DNA from: a bacterium
GTDB lineage: Bacteria; Planctomycetota; UBA11346
Length of the DNA stretch: 11,974 nt
Reading direction: 5' to 3'
Assembly (NCBI GenBank): GCA_020049615.1
Contig: JAIFKN010000176.1
Span: 1 to 11,974, forward strand
Shown: positions 1 through 6,578 of the stretch, in pieces
How the letters are laid out: every line of letters starts with the position of its first letter
Position numbering within the stretch: position 1 is the stretch's first letter
Notes under the pieces: generated by a model
The model's database searches: none
Told to the model about the DNA's origin: nothing
The model's input: only the letters and a program-made list of their open reading frames with translations
Translations under genes and position numbers: made by a program

Positions 1-1
1 T

Positions 2-46
2 GCCGTCCGCGCTGTCCAGGTGCTGCCGGCGAACTCGATCGCCTGA
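2..46 (+). CDS. Possible C-terminal end of an upstream gene (partial)
   Basis: The plus-strand frame beginning at base 2 reads AVRAVQVLPANSIA and stops at TGA 44-46. With only 14 codons no family can be named. It would converge on the lipoprotein gene, leaving 11 bases between the stops, with an inverted repeat (52-70) at the junction. The composition is compatible with coding, but chance cannot be excluded on so short a stretch. Confidence 0.25.
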   Translation, partial: AVRAVQVLPANSIA

Positions 47-51
47 GCATG

Positions 52-70
52 GATCCGCTATTCGCGGATC
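52..70. terminator. Perfect 7-bp inverted repeat at the lipoprotein gene end
   Basis: GATCCGC (52-58) and GCGGATC (64-70) are exact complements around a 5-base loop. The repeat overlaps the last codons and stop of the minus-strand lipoprotein gene. It has no T-run on either side, so it is not a classical intrinsic terminator. It could be a 3'-end stabilising hairpin or a weak bidirectional stop between convergent genes. Confidence 0.3.
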
Positions 71-684
71 GTCACGGCCTTGCTCTTCTCCGCAACATCA
101 GTCAGGACCTTGCGTACTTCCGGTTCATCGACCAGGAGTCTGGTTATCATCGGCTCGATGGCCTGGACACCCTGAAACGAGAGATCCAGATCGAGTGCGG
201 AAAGCACCTGGGCCTGCTGGGCCTGGTATTTGGCACTGGCCGTCTTGAAGCCGGCTGTGCTGAGCGCCAGCGCATCCACCGCTTCGCGCAGGTCGCCTTC
301 GCGCTTGTTGCTGGCGTTGCGCAGAGCGGCATCGGTGAAGGCGTCCGCCTGCTGATGCCATTGGGTGAACTGGGCCGTCCCGACTGAGACGGCAGAGTCG
401 CAGCTTGAGGCGACATCCTCCAGTGAACTGTTCAGCTTGGACATCTGCTTCTTCAGTTCGTCATACCGCGTCTTCAGATCATCGGTTTCAGCGGCATCGT
501 GCAGGCCTTTCAAGGATACGCACACCAGATCCAGTTCCTGCTTCGATTTCGTCACATCGACCGGGACCACTGCCGTCGCCTCGGCGGTAGCGGTATTGCG
601 GTCCTGGCCGCTACCCGCACATCCACCGATGACGCATGCGGCAATGACGAGGATGGCTGAGCACAGGGTGACGATCTTGAACAT
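58..684 (-). CDS. Putative lipoprotein with helical domain, DUF2959-like
   Basis: This encodes a 208-residue protein with a lipoprotein signal: MFKIV, then a hydrophobic stretch, then the lipobox I19-G-G-C22. Ala follows the Cys, which in a diderm would suit the outer membrane. The remainder is charged and mostly helical, probably coiled coil, from about residue 45 to the end. The pattern of a Trp, then LRxAS, then a QVLSAL..L.FQGVQAI segment recalls the uncharacterised DUF2959 lipoproteins, but I hold that assignment loosely. An earlier in-frame start at 780 exists; I chose ATG 684 because the signal peptide begins exactly there. AACGAG about ten bases upstream is at best a weak ribosome site. 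GC at third positions is visibly lower than in the genes right of 1290. No operon partner is visible. The function is unknown; a periplasmic or outer-membrane structural role is only a guess. Confidence 0.8.
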   Translation of the reverse strand: MFKIVTLCSAILVIAACVIGGCAGSGQDRNTATAEATAVVPVDVTKSKQELDLVCVSLKGLHDAAETDDLKTRYDELKKQMSKLNSSLEDVASSCDSAVSVGTAQFTQWHQQADAFTDAALRNASNKREGDLREAVDALALSTAGFKTASAKYQAQQAQVLSALDLDLSFQGVQAIEPMITRLLVDEPEVRKVLTDVAEKSKAVTIRE

Positions 685-790
685 GGGGATATATCTCGTT
701 GGGGTGGTATCGCGAGGCGCAACGTAAATGGTGGTTGGACGCATGGTCCTGGGGTATTCACCGGATGGCGTCAGACTCAACCAGTCGCAC

Positions 791-824
791 GCCAGCGGCC
801 AGCGGCCAGCGGCCAGCGACCAGC
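791..824. repeat. Heptamer tandem repeat GCCAGCG
   Basis: Four exact copies of GCCAGCG occupy 791-818, followed by a degenerate copy ACCAGC (819-824). The seven-base period is not a multiple of three that would suggest a protein repeat, and no gene spans it. It is too short and has no spacers, so it is not a CRISPR. Such simple heptamer arrays are typically prone to slippage and may vary in copy number between strains. Confidence 0.85.
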
Positions 825-837
825 ATTCAGCCTGTGA

Positions 838-1092
838 GGGTTGCGCCGCAGTTATGGTATGGACTGGGGCCCGTCGGCGCTTGGCTGGGACAGGAGACCT
901 GGCGCTCCATTGATGGGCCCATCGCCGGCCGAACGCGTATCGGTCGAGTGGGGACGCGATGTCTCCGCACAGGGCGCGACACCATCGACAGCGAAGTCGA
1001 GTTGACCGCGCCCGACTCCACGCCGGTCGTGCTGCTCTATGGCCAATGAGATTGGCGCATCGGCCGGACTATTTTACTCGTACAAGTTCTAA
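838..1092 (+). pseudogene. Possible decayed outer-membrane beta-barrel gene 3' end
   Basis: Reading the plus strand across frames gives protein-like pieces in order. One frame has GMDWGPSALGW and VSVEWGRDVSAQG, then hits a TGA at about 1003. The next frame has DSEVELTAPDSTPVVLLYGQ (about 987-1046). The first frame resumes as ANEIGASAGLFYSYKF and stops at TAA 1090-1092. Alternating hydrophobic residues and a terminal Phe are typical of outer-membrane beta-barrels. The pieces would join only with two frameshifts, so this would be a broken gene. The reading was stitched by eye and could be coincidence; no start or family can be given. Confidence 0.22.
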
Positions 1093-1256
1093 AGCACCTG
1101 CAATACCAGGACCATCGACCTTGCTCCATTATCCACGCGAATCCTACTGCCAACGCCCAGTACCACCAGGTCACCCTGGCTCACACTAGTATGCGATACG
1201 GTTTCGTGGGCACATAGTTGATCATGGCTATACGCAAGGACCACCGGCCCGGTCAC
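1089..1256 (-). CDS. Possible small ORF of 55 residues, unknown
   Basis: A minus-strand frame opens with GTG at 1256, five bases after a GGAAG ribosome-site-like sequence, and ends in TAG 1089-1091. The product is beta-strand-like, with alternating hydrophobics such as GDLVVLGVGSRIRV and SMVLVLQVL. I recognise no family. Third-position GC is only about 32 of 55 codons, well below the neighbouring genes, so it may be foreign, a gene fragment, or non-coding. The frame is open further upstream through the AraC-type gene, so it could also be the tail of an older disrupted gene. It lies 33 bases downstream of the AraC-type gene on the same strand. Confidence 0.25.
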   Translation of the reverse strand: MTGPVVLAYSHDQLCAHETVSHTSVSQGDLVVLGVGSRIRVDNGARSMVLVLQVL

Positions 1257-1269
1257 GTCGACTTCCGAT

Positions 1270-1287
1270 CCGAAGGGCCTTCCCCGG
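1270..1287 (-). terminator. Hairpin just after the AraC-type gene stop
   Basis: On the minus strand, right after TGA 1291-1289, CCG-GG-GAAG and CTTC-CGG can pair around a GCC loop with a two-base bulge. There is no downstream T-run. It is a plausible weak transcription or RNA-3'-end signal for the regulator gene. Confidence 0.25.
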
Positions 1288-1288
1288 C

Positions 1289-2140
1289 TCAGATGCCCTG
1301 AGCCTGCCGCCATGCGTCCGGGGTGCAGCCGTGCCGGCGCCGGAATACGCGGATGAGGTGCCCGGCCGAGGCGAAGCCACAGCGCATGGCGATCGCATCG
1401 AGGCGCTCCTGGCCGCGCAGCAGCAGCTCTGCGCGCTGCAGGCGGGCGGCTCCAGCCAGCTCCAGCCAGGTGCAGGCGCCGTGCCGGCGGCACCACCGCG
1501 ACACCGTCTCGGGGACGACGCCGAGTTCGGCGGCGACAGCGGCGCGGTCCGGGGCCGGGTCGCGCGCCGCGATCGCGCGCAGGCGAAGGAAGACGGCGGC
1601 GCCCGCGTCCGCTGCGGCAGCCGGAGTCAGCCGCGCGTGCACCGCCCACAGCAGCAGTTCGCCCGCCGCGCGCGCGGTCGCCGGCGTCCAGGCCGTCGCG
1701 CCGAGGCCGCTAAGCAGGCCGCGGGTCGCGGCGTCGAGCATGCCCGGCACGACCAGACCGTAGAGGTCGACCAGGCGCCCGCCGCGCCGTCGCCGGTCGT
1801 GGTCCTTCATCGCGGCAAAGACGTGGTCGTGGTCGATGGTCGCGCGCAGGTAGCGCGGGCAGTCGACATGCCAGCACGCCACCCAGGTGCCGGGCGCCCA
1901 GAGGCAGGCCTCGCGCGGGCGCAGGCTGAAGCGCGTGCCGTCGGCGGTGCGGATGGCGATCGTGCCGGCGAGGCAGAGCATGGCGAACGGCACCGTGGTC
2001 ACGCCGGTGAAAGGCCCCGGGTCGCGCGGCACACCCGGGCTGGCCACGATGCGCACGCCGGCCAGCCCGGCATCGGCCGCCTGCTCCCAGGCCTGCCGCC
2101 ACAGGGCGGAGTCGAGTGGCTCGTGCTGCGGAAGACTCAT
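1289..2140 (-). CDS. AraC-family transcriptional regulator
   Basis: This is a 283-residue protein with the standard AraC layout. Residues about 15-110 form a cupin-like sensor part (FAMLCLAGTIAIRTADG, then LRPREACLWAPGTW), which in this family binds a sugar or similar ligand. The last ~95 residues carry two helix-turn-helix motifs: AAVAAELGVVPETVSRWCRR, then the diagnostic IAMRCGFASAGHLIRVFRRR followed by GCTPDAWRQ. The gene is divergent from the six-hairpin glycosidase, so that enzyme is the likely target; this is inference. In-frame starts are TTG 2161, GTG 2146 and ATG 2140; I chose the ATG, which opens directly into MSLPQHEP, though none has a Shine-Dalgarno sequence. The ligand cannot be read from the sequence. 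Confidence 0.9.
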   Translation of the reverse strand: MSLPQHEPLDSALWRQAWEQAADAGLAGVRIVASPGVPRDPGPFTGVTTVPFAMLCLAGTIAIRTADGTRFSLRPREACLWAPGTWVACWHVDCPRYLRATIDHDHVFAAMKDHDRRRRGGRLVDLYGLVVPGMLDAATRGLLSGLGATAWTPATARAAGELLLWAVHARLTPAAAADAGAAVFLRLRAIAARDPAPDRAAVAAELGVVPETVSRWCRRHGACTWLELAGAARLQRAELLLRGQERLDAIAMRCGFASAGHLIRVFRRRHGCTPDAWRQAQGI

Positions 2141-2210
2141 GATCACAAACGTACCATACAATCATCATCGTGCCATGCCGGACCGGCTCCCGGCCGGCAC
2201 CATCGGCGGC
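2141..2210. promoter_or_regulatory. Divergent promoter region between regulator and glycosidase
   Basis: This short gap is AT-richer than its surroundings. TACAAT at 2157-2162 resembles a plus-strand -10 box, and no good -35 lies 17 bases upstream, as is common where an AraC protein activates. A second possible glycosidase start, ATG 2175, would shrink the gap to 34 bases. A small stem, CCGGC (2183-2187) with GCCGG (2193-2197), sits just before ATG 2211. Operator sites for the regulator are expected here, but I cannot define a repeat. Confidence 0.45.
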
Positions 2211-4490
2211 ATGACCCAGACCCTGTGGCGCGAACCGCAGATCGAAGAGGCCCCGCGCAACCTCATCCTCCAGAACCGCTGCGGCAACCGCCTCAGCCTG
2301 CTGTTCCACGACGGCCACGTCGAACTCGACCTCAGCTACAAGCCGAACGCGTTCCGCCGCAAGGAGCTGGCGGCGCGCACCTTCAGCGGCCGCGACCTGT
2401 GGACCAACCTGTTCGCCGCCATCAGCATCCCCGACCTCGGGCACGGCGACGTAGCGCAATGGGGCTACGACCCCTTCGCCACCGAGCTGCAGGTGAGCTA
2501 CACCAACGGTGCGCGCAACCGCGTGCGGGTGTGGAACCTGCCGGGCGAGAACGCCTTCGTCCTCAGCGCCCGCGCGCCGCTGACCCTGGTGTTCAAGCCG
2601 CACCGCGCGTTCAGCGATCCGCGCGACGGGCTGTTCCTCGAACGCTTCGCCGATCGCGGCGAGGAGATCACCAGCTTCGTCGCCCATCCCTCGCGCCAGC
2701 TGTCGCGGCTGCGCGACCTCGCCGACGGTTCGCGCGCCATCCAGCTGTGCGAGGACGATCTGGTGGTGCTCGGCGGCGAGGAGACGCCGGCCCAGGTCGA
2801 GCGCCTGCTCGCCGGCCTCGCCGGGCTGACTCCGGACCGGCTGACCGCGCAGGTCGAGGCCGAGCTCGCCGCGCCGCTGGCGGCCGGACGCGTCGCCACG
2901 GCGGATCCGGATCTCCAGCGCGTCCTCGACCTCAACCGACGCGTGGTGTGGAGCGGACTCGACGCCGGCGGCGCCTGCTTCGGCGCGCTCAACCGCATCT
3001 ACCACCTGGTGTGGGTGCGCGACGGGTCGATGACCAGCGCGCACATGGCGCAGTCGGGCAACCCCGCCTTCATCCGCACCTGGGCTCCGTTCCTGCTCGC
3101 CAACCCGTCGCGGGTCATGGCCGAGGACGGCACCCGCCACGACGAGTTCGGCCAGATCCTCGGCACGCGCTGGAGCAAGGCCGAGGACGACGGCTTGTTC
3201 TACGCCACCTGGAGCGCGTTCGCGCACTGGCAGGCGACCGGCGACGACGCCCTGCTGGCCGGAGCCGCCCTGCCGCGCCTGCTCGGCGCCATCGATCGCC
3301 ATCTCGAATCGCGCTACGACGCCCAGCTTGGCCTGATGGGCAGCGACACGCTCGGCGAGGAGAGCCTGCACGGCTCGCCCTACTTCGGCTACGACGTGGT
3401 CAACGGCACCATCTCGCGCTGGAACGGCCACGCCGAGGGGCGCAAGCCGGTGCGCTGGATCCACTCGCTCTACCACCAGGCCAACACCATCAACGTGCTG
3501 CTGATGGCCTCCATCCTGCTGGCCGAGCGGCCCGCGCTGGACGGTGGCCGGCGCGAGCGCTGGCTGCGGCTGGCGGCCGACCTGACCGCGCGCACGCGCG
3601 ACCTGCTCGGCCTGCCCGACGGCACCCTCGCGTCGATGATCCTCCGCTATCAGGACGGCAGCGACGAGCGCGTGCCGTTCGGCCGCGGCTGCGATTACTG
3701 GGAGACGGCCTGGGCGGTGTCGCAGGGGCCCTTCCTGCCCTGGCCCGACCTGCAGCTGGCCACCGCCGAGCTGATCCGGCGCGACTGGGCCAACTACCAC
3801 GCCTACGGCTTCTGCCCGTGGAACTGCCTCGCCCGGGTCCTGCACGAGCACGGCCGGCTGCCCGCCGGCGGCTGGCGCGCGATGCTCGACCAGCAGGTGC
3901 GCGAGGCGTTGCAGCTGACGGTGAAGTATCCCATGCCCGGCGCCCTGACCGAGTACGCCGGCGAGGTCGAGAGCTGGCGCGGCCTGCCGTTCAGCGCCGG
4001 CTCGCTGATGGCCAGCGCCTGCGCCCAGCTGCTGCGCGCCCTGCCGCAGGGGATCGCGGTGCGCGGCGGCTCGGCGATCGACGCGGTCGGCGGTTGGCGT
4101 TGGCGGCTGAGCCGCCTCGACGCGACGGCGTCCGGCGCCGGCGAGGAGGTCGCCACCTGGACCATCGATGGCGAGCGCTTCACCCGCTGCCTGCAGATCC
4201 CCGAGGACCGCCTGCGCGCCGGAGCCCATGCCGTCGCCATCGTCCGCGGAGCCGCCCCGGTCCATGCCTGCATCCTGGGCAGCGATGCCCAGCTGCTGAG
4301 CTGCCGCGAGGAGACGGATGGATGCACCGCGACCTTCCGCTCGGCGGTGCCGATGCGGATCACCGTGCGGCATCTCGGGCGCTGGTCGGCCGGCGCCGGG
4401 GTCGGCACGCGTCTCGATCTGCCTGACACCCCGATCGCGGCGATCAGCCTGCCGGCGGGTACGGTGACGCTGCGCCTGACCGATCGATGA
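2211..4490 (+). CDS. Six-hairpin (alpha/alpha)6-barrel glycoside hydrolase-like protein
   Basis: This 759-residue protein has a beta-rich N-terminal half-domain (about 1-230), an alpha/alpha barrel (about 240-620) and a small C-terminal beta region. VWVRDGSM, with W268, R270 and D271, matches the W-x-R-D signature of six-hairpin glycosidases such as GH15 and GH63 at the barrel entrance. GRGCDYWETAW (about 491-501) supplies acidic residues D495 and E498, and EVESWRGLPFSAGS supplies another Glu; these are candidate catalytic positions. WIHSLYHQANTINVLL resembles a barrel helix pair. There is no signal peptide, so it probably acts in the cytoplasm on an imported oligosaccharide. The start at 2211 gives MTQTLWREP; ATG 2175 would add 12 residues of doubtful value. 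The divergent AraC-type gene suggests substrate-induced expression. The exact GH family and substrate are not evident; a non-hydrolytic sugar-processing enzyme of the same fold remains possible. Confidence 0.75.
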   Translation: MTQTLWREPQIEEAPRNLILQNRCGNRLSLLFHDGHVELDLSYKPNAFRRKELAARTFSGRDLWTNLFAAISIPDLGHGDVAQWGYDPFATELQVSYTNGARNRVRVWNLPGENAFVLSARAPLTLVFKPHRAFSDPRDGLFLERFADRGEEITSFVAHPSRQLSRLRDLADGSRAIQLCEDDLVVLGGEETPAQVERLLAGLAGLTPDRLTAQVEAELAAPLAAGRVATADPDLQRVLDLNRRVVWSGLDAGGACFGALNRIYHLVWVRDGSMTSAHMAQSGNPAFIRTWAPFLLANPSRVMAEDGTRHDEFGQILGTRWSKAEDDGLFYATWSAFAHWQATGDDALLAGAALPRLLGAIDRHLESRYDAQLGLMGSDTLGEESLHGSPYFGYDVVNGTISRWNGHAEGRKPVRWIHSLYHQANTINVLLMASILLAERPALDGGRRERWLRLAADLTARTRDLLGLPDGTLASMILRYQDGSDERVPFGRGCDYWETAWAVSQGPFLPWPDLQLATAELIRRDWANYHAYGFCPWNCLARVLHEHGRLPAGGWRAMLDQQVREALQLTVKYPMPGALTEYAGEVESWRGLPFSAGSLMASACAQLLRALPQGIAVRGGSAIDAVGGWRWRLSRLDATASGAGEEVATWTIDGERFTRCLQIPEDRLRAGAHAVAIVRGAAPVHACILGSDAQLLSCREETDGCTATFRSAVPMRITVRHLGRWSAGAGVGTRLDLPDTPIAAISLPAGTVTLRLTDR

Positions 4491-4497
4491 CGAACGT

Positions 4498-4516
4498 CGG
4501 CTGGTGAATTCAGCCG
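4498..4516 (+). terminator. Hairpin 7 bases after the glycosidase stop
   Basis: CGGCTG (4498-4503) and CAGCCG (4511-4516) pair perfectly around a seven-base loop, just beyond TGA 4488-4490. No T-run follows. It is positioned as a terminator or RNA-stabilising stem for the glycosidase transcript. The following bases to 4657 hold no gene and only weaker GC inverted repeats. Confidence 0.35.
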
Positions 4517-4657
4517 TCAGCGCGTCGACGTCATTCCTGCCCGCCAACGATGCGCTAGTCTCGACCTGCGCCAGCGTCGACCGGGAGCCGCCCGGGATCG
4601 CCGGCACCCGCCTCCACGCTCCGGCTCCGGCCGGTGCCAACCGATTGGGCCATAGCC

Positions 4658-5299
4658 ATGCGCATCACGCTGATCCGCCACGGAGAGATGCAGGGCGATC
4701 CGTGGTGCCGCCCCGCCCGCCCGGTCACGGGCTGCCTGAGCGAACGAGGCGTGGCCCAGGCCAGGGCCACCGCCGGCGCACTGTCCTCCCGGCGCTGGCA
4801 CCGCGTGTTCGCCTCGCCGCTCGGCCGCGCTCTGCAGACCGCCGAGATCGTGTGCGGGACCGACGCGCCGATCACCATCCTCGACTGCCTGGAGGAATGG
4901 AAGCCCAACCCGCAGCTGGCCAAGGCGCCGAGCACGGTGTGGGAGGAGATGATGCGCCGCGATGCCGAACGGCCCATCGACATGCTCTGGCAGACCGATG
5001 CCGGCGAAGGCACCTACACCTTCTTCGCCCGCGTCGTTCCCGGCGTGCTGCAGGCCCTCGACGGGATCGGCTGCCACCCCCGCAACGGCGGCTTCGTGGT
5101 CGAACCAGAGCTGGCCGAGGCCCAGGTCGCGTTCGTCGCCCATGGCGGCTCGCTGGGCGTGCTGCTCACCCACCTGCTGGGCATGCGACCCTGCCCGGGT
5201 TCCGCCTTCGGCTTCCAGCTTGCGGGGACCGCCGACCTGGTGCTGGTCCCGCGGGCCGGGGTCTGCCACCCGCAGCTGCAGCTGCCAGCCCCGGCCTGA
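4658..5299 (+). CDS. Histidine phosphatase (phosphoglycerate mutase-like) family protein
   Basis: The 213-residue protein starts MRITLIRHGE; R7, H8 and G9 form the phosphohistidine motif of the branch-1 histidine phosphatases. ASPLGRALQTAEIV gives the conserved R57 and the QTA helix. E79/E80 (CLEEW) can serve as the acidic residue, and VAHGGSLG gives the second catalytic His, H162. The usual LxExxxGxWEG segment is replaced by LEEWKPNPQL, so the substrate site is atypical and true mutase activity is unlikely. It is probably a cytosolic phosphatase of unknown substrate. I chose ATG 4658 because it sits directly before the RHG strand; an in-frame GTG at 4634 would only add eight residues. It lies 167 bases after the glycosidase and 58 bases before the SurA-like gene, all on one strand. 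Confidence 0.85.
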   Translation: MRITLIRHGEMQGDPWCRPARPVTGCLSERGVAQARATAGALSSRRWHRVFASPLGRALQTAEIVCGTDAPITILDCLEEWKPNPQLAKAPSTVWEEMMRRDAERPIDMLWQTDAGEGTYTFFARVVPGVLQALDGIGCHPRNGGFVVEPELAEAQVAFVAHGGSLGVLLTHLLGMRPCPGSAFGFQLAGTADLVLVPRAGVCHPQLQLPAPA

Positions 5300-5307
5300 C
5301 GGTCGGT

Positions 5308-5340
5308 CCGCGGACACCGCGGCTGCATTTTCCTGCAGCC
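5308..5340 (+). terminator. Two overlapping perfect hairpins before the SurA-like gene
   Basis: CCGCGG (5308-5313) pairs with CCGCGG (5317-5322) around ACA. GGCTGCA (5321-5327) pairs with TGCAGCC (5334-5340) around TTTTCC. They share two bases and therefore compete. They lie between the phosphatase stop (5297-5299) and ATG 5358. The second stem is terminator-sized but lacks a trailing T-run. It may partly insulate the phosphatase from the stress genes or shape their leader. Confidence 0.4.
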
Positions 5341-5357
5341 CGTTAGCCTGCGCCGCC

Positions 5358-6572
5358 ATGCGAAGCCTGCTGCTGACGGCGTTGTGCGGAATGGTGCTGG
5401 CTGCCGAGGGCAGCGGCGTGGTGGTCGACCGCGCGGTGCGCTTCGTCAACGACCAGGTCGTGACCATCGGCGACATCCGCAGCCGCAATGGCATCCGCAT
5501 CGAGCTGTTCCGCCGGGCCGGTCGCGTCCTGCCCGACAACCGCGACAGCCTGCTGCGCTTCAACCGCGACACCCTCGAGGAGCTGACCGACGAGGAGCTG
5601 CTGGTCCAGAAGGCGAACGAGCTGCAGGTCGCCATCGACCGTGACCGGCTTTCGTCCGAGGTCATCGCCGAGGCGCGCAACCGCGGCCTGGCGCTGCGCG
5701 ACATCGCCACGCTGCGCCGCACGCGCGACCGCGACGCCAAGATCGACGCCGTGATCGGCTGGTTCGAGGGCCGCGCCGCCAACATCACCCCGACCGACCT
5801 GCGCGCGACCTACGACCGCCGCATCGCCGATTTCGTCCGGCCGCCGCGCGCGCGCACCCAGCTCATCGCCCTGCGCCCGACCGCAGGCGACGAGCGCAAG
5901 GACCTGGTCAAGGCGCTGGCCGGCCTGATGCGCGAGGCGCAGCAGAGCGGCGACGAGGCGATCACCGCCGCCGCTGCCGGCCAGCTCGACGCCTTCCTCG
6001 CTGCCGACGGGCCTGGGCAGGAGGTCATCCTGGCGGCGCTGGCTGGGGAGATCGCCAAGCACGCCGGCCGCGACGGTCTGCCCAAGAAGGCGGTCGCCCT
6101 GACCCAGCGCGCCGGCGAGCTGCGGACGCGATGGCAGGGCGTGCGCAGCCGCGAACAGTGCCTGGCCGAGCTCAGCGCCCTGCGCGAGGAGCTGATGCGC
6201 CTCGATGCATCGGCGCGCCCGGACCTGTTCACCACCCGGGCCAAGGCCATCAGCCAGGGCATGCAGGCCAGCGAGGGCGGCCTGCTTGGCTGGGTCGAGC
6301 CCTCCACCTTCGGCAAGGAGATCGAGGAGCAGGCCCTGGCCATGCCGGTGGGCGAGCCCTCGGCCCCGTTCTGGACCGGCGACGCCGTCAACCTGATCCT
6401 GGTGCTCGAACGCGAGGAGGGCCGGACCCAGAGCTTCGCCGAGGTCGTGGCCACCCTGCAGGCGGCACTCGAGCGCGAGAGGCGTCAGCAGGTGCGCCGG
6501 CAGGTGACCGGGGTGCTGCGGGCGCAGGCCTCGATCCATGATGTCGTCGACCTGGAACAGTTGCTCCAATAG
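5358..6572 (+). CDS. SurA-like periplasmic chaperone / parvulin-type peptidyl-prolyl isomerase
   Basis: This 404-residue protein opens with a signal peptide (MRSLLLTALCGMVLAAEG). It then has the SurA-type N-terminal strand VRFVNDQVVTIGDI (about 27-40) and a helical SurA_N chaperone region with repeated charged helices (to about 150). A parvulin domain follows, whose second half is clear: GGLLGWVEPSTFGKEIEEQA (about 306-325), then VGEPSAPFW. The first parvulin strand, ARTQLIAL (about 163-170), lacks the usual His, and roughly 90 helical residues (about 175-268) separate it from the rest of the domain. It may therefore be a chaperone with weak or no isomerase activity. Such proteins escort outer-membrane proteins through the periplasm. 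The start is ATG 5358, before the signal peptide; there is no evident ribosome site. The sigma gene starts six bases after its stop, implying one operon. Confidence 0.8.
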   Translation: MRSLLLTALCGMVLAAEGSGVVVDRAVRFVNDQVVTIGDIRSRNGIRIELFRRAGRVLPDNRDSLLRFNRDTLEELTDEELLVQKANELQVAIDRDRLSSEVIAEARNRGLALRDIATLRRTRDRDAKIDAVIGWFEGRAANITPTDLRATYDRRIADFVRPPRARTQLIALRPTAGDERKDLVKALAGLMREAQQSGDEAITAAAAGQLDAFLAADGPGQEVILAALAGEIAKHAGRDGLPKKAVALTQRAGELRTRWQGVRSREQCLAELSALREELMRLDASARPDLFTTRAKAISQGMQASEGGLLGWVEPSTFGKEIEEQALAMPVGEPSAPFWTGDAVNLILVLEREEGRTQSFAEVVATLQAALERERRQQVRRQVTGVLRAQASIHDVVDLEQLLQ

Positions 6573-6578
6573 GTCCAT

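Larger units (their letters stand above)
685..1288. other. Gene-poor stretch with repeat and decayed coding traces
   Basis: No convincing intact gene lies in these 604 bases. Short open frames occur on both strands, but none has a recognisable domain. What can be seen is a heptamer tandem repeat (791-824), a plus-strand trace ending in an OMP-like tail (838-1092), a possible small minus-strand ORF (1089-1256) and a hairpin just past the AraC-type gene (1270-1287). Base use is less GC-biased than in the rest of the window. The minus-strand promoter of the lipoprotein gene must lie near 685-780, but I see no good -35/-10 pair. Confidence 0.6.

Noticed and set aside
685..780. Extended N-terminus of the lipoprotein
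   Set aside because: The lipoprotein signal starts at ATG 684; the 32 extra residues are not signal-like.
791..824. CRISPR-like repeat
   Set aside because: Seven-base units without spacers; a simple tandem repeat only.
1710..4640. Open minus-strand frame of 976 codons, and a plus-strand frame of 1031 codons at 1331-4426
   Set aside because: Both are Arg/Ala/Gly/Pro-rich with no domain and lie opposite or out of frame with the AraC-type and glycosidase genes; they are by-products of high third-position GC.
4504..5346. 280-codon plus-strand frame over the phosphatase
   Set aside because: Arg/Pro-rich shadow in a different frame from the RHG-containing protein.
4962..5357. Upstream extension of the SurA-like gene
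   Set aside because: It overlaps the phosphatase in another frame, and the signal peptide begins at 5358.
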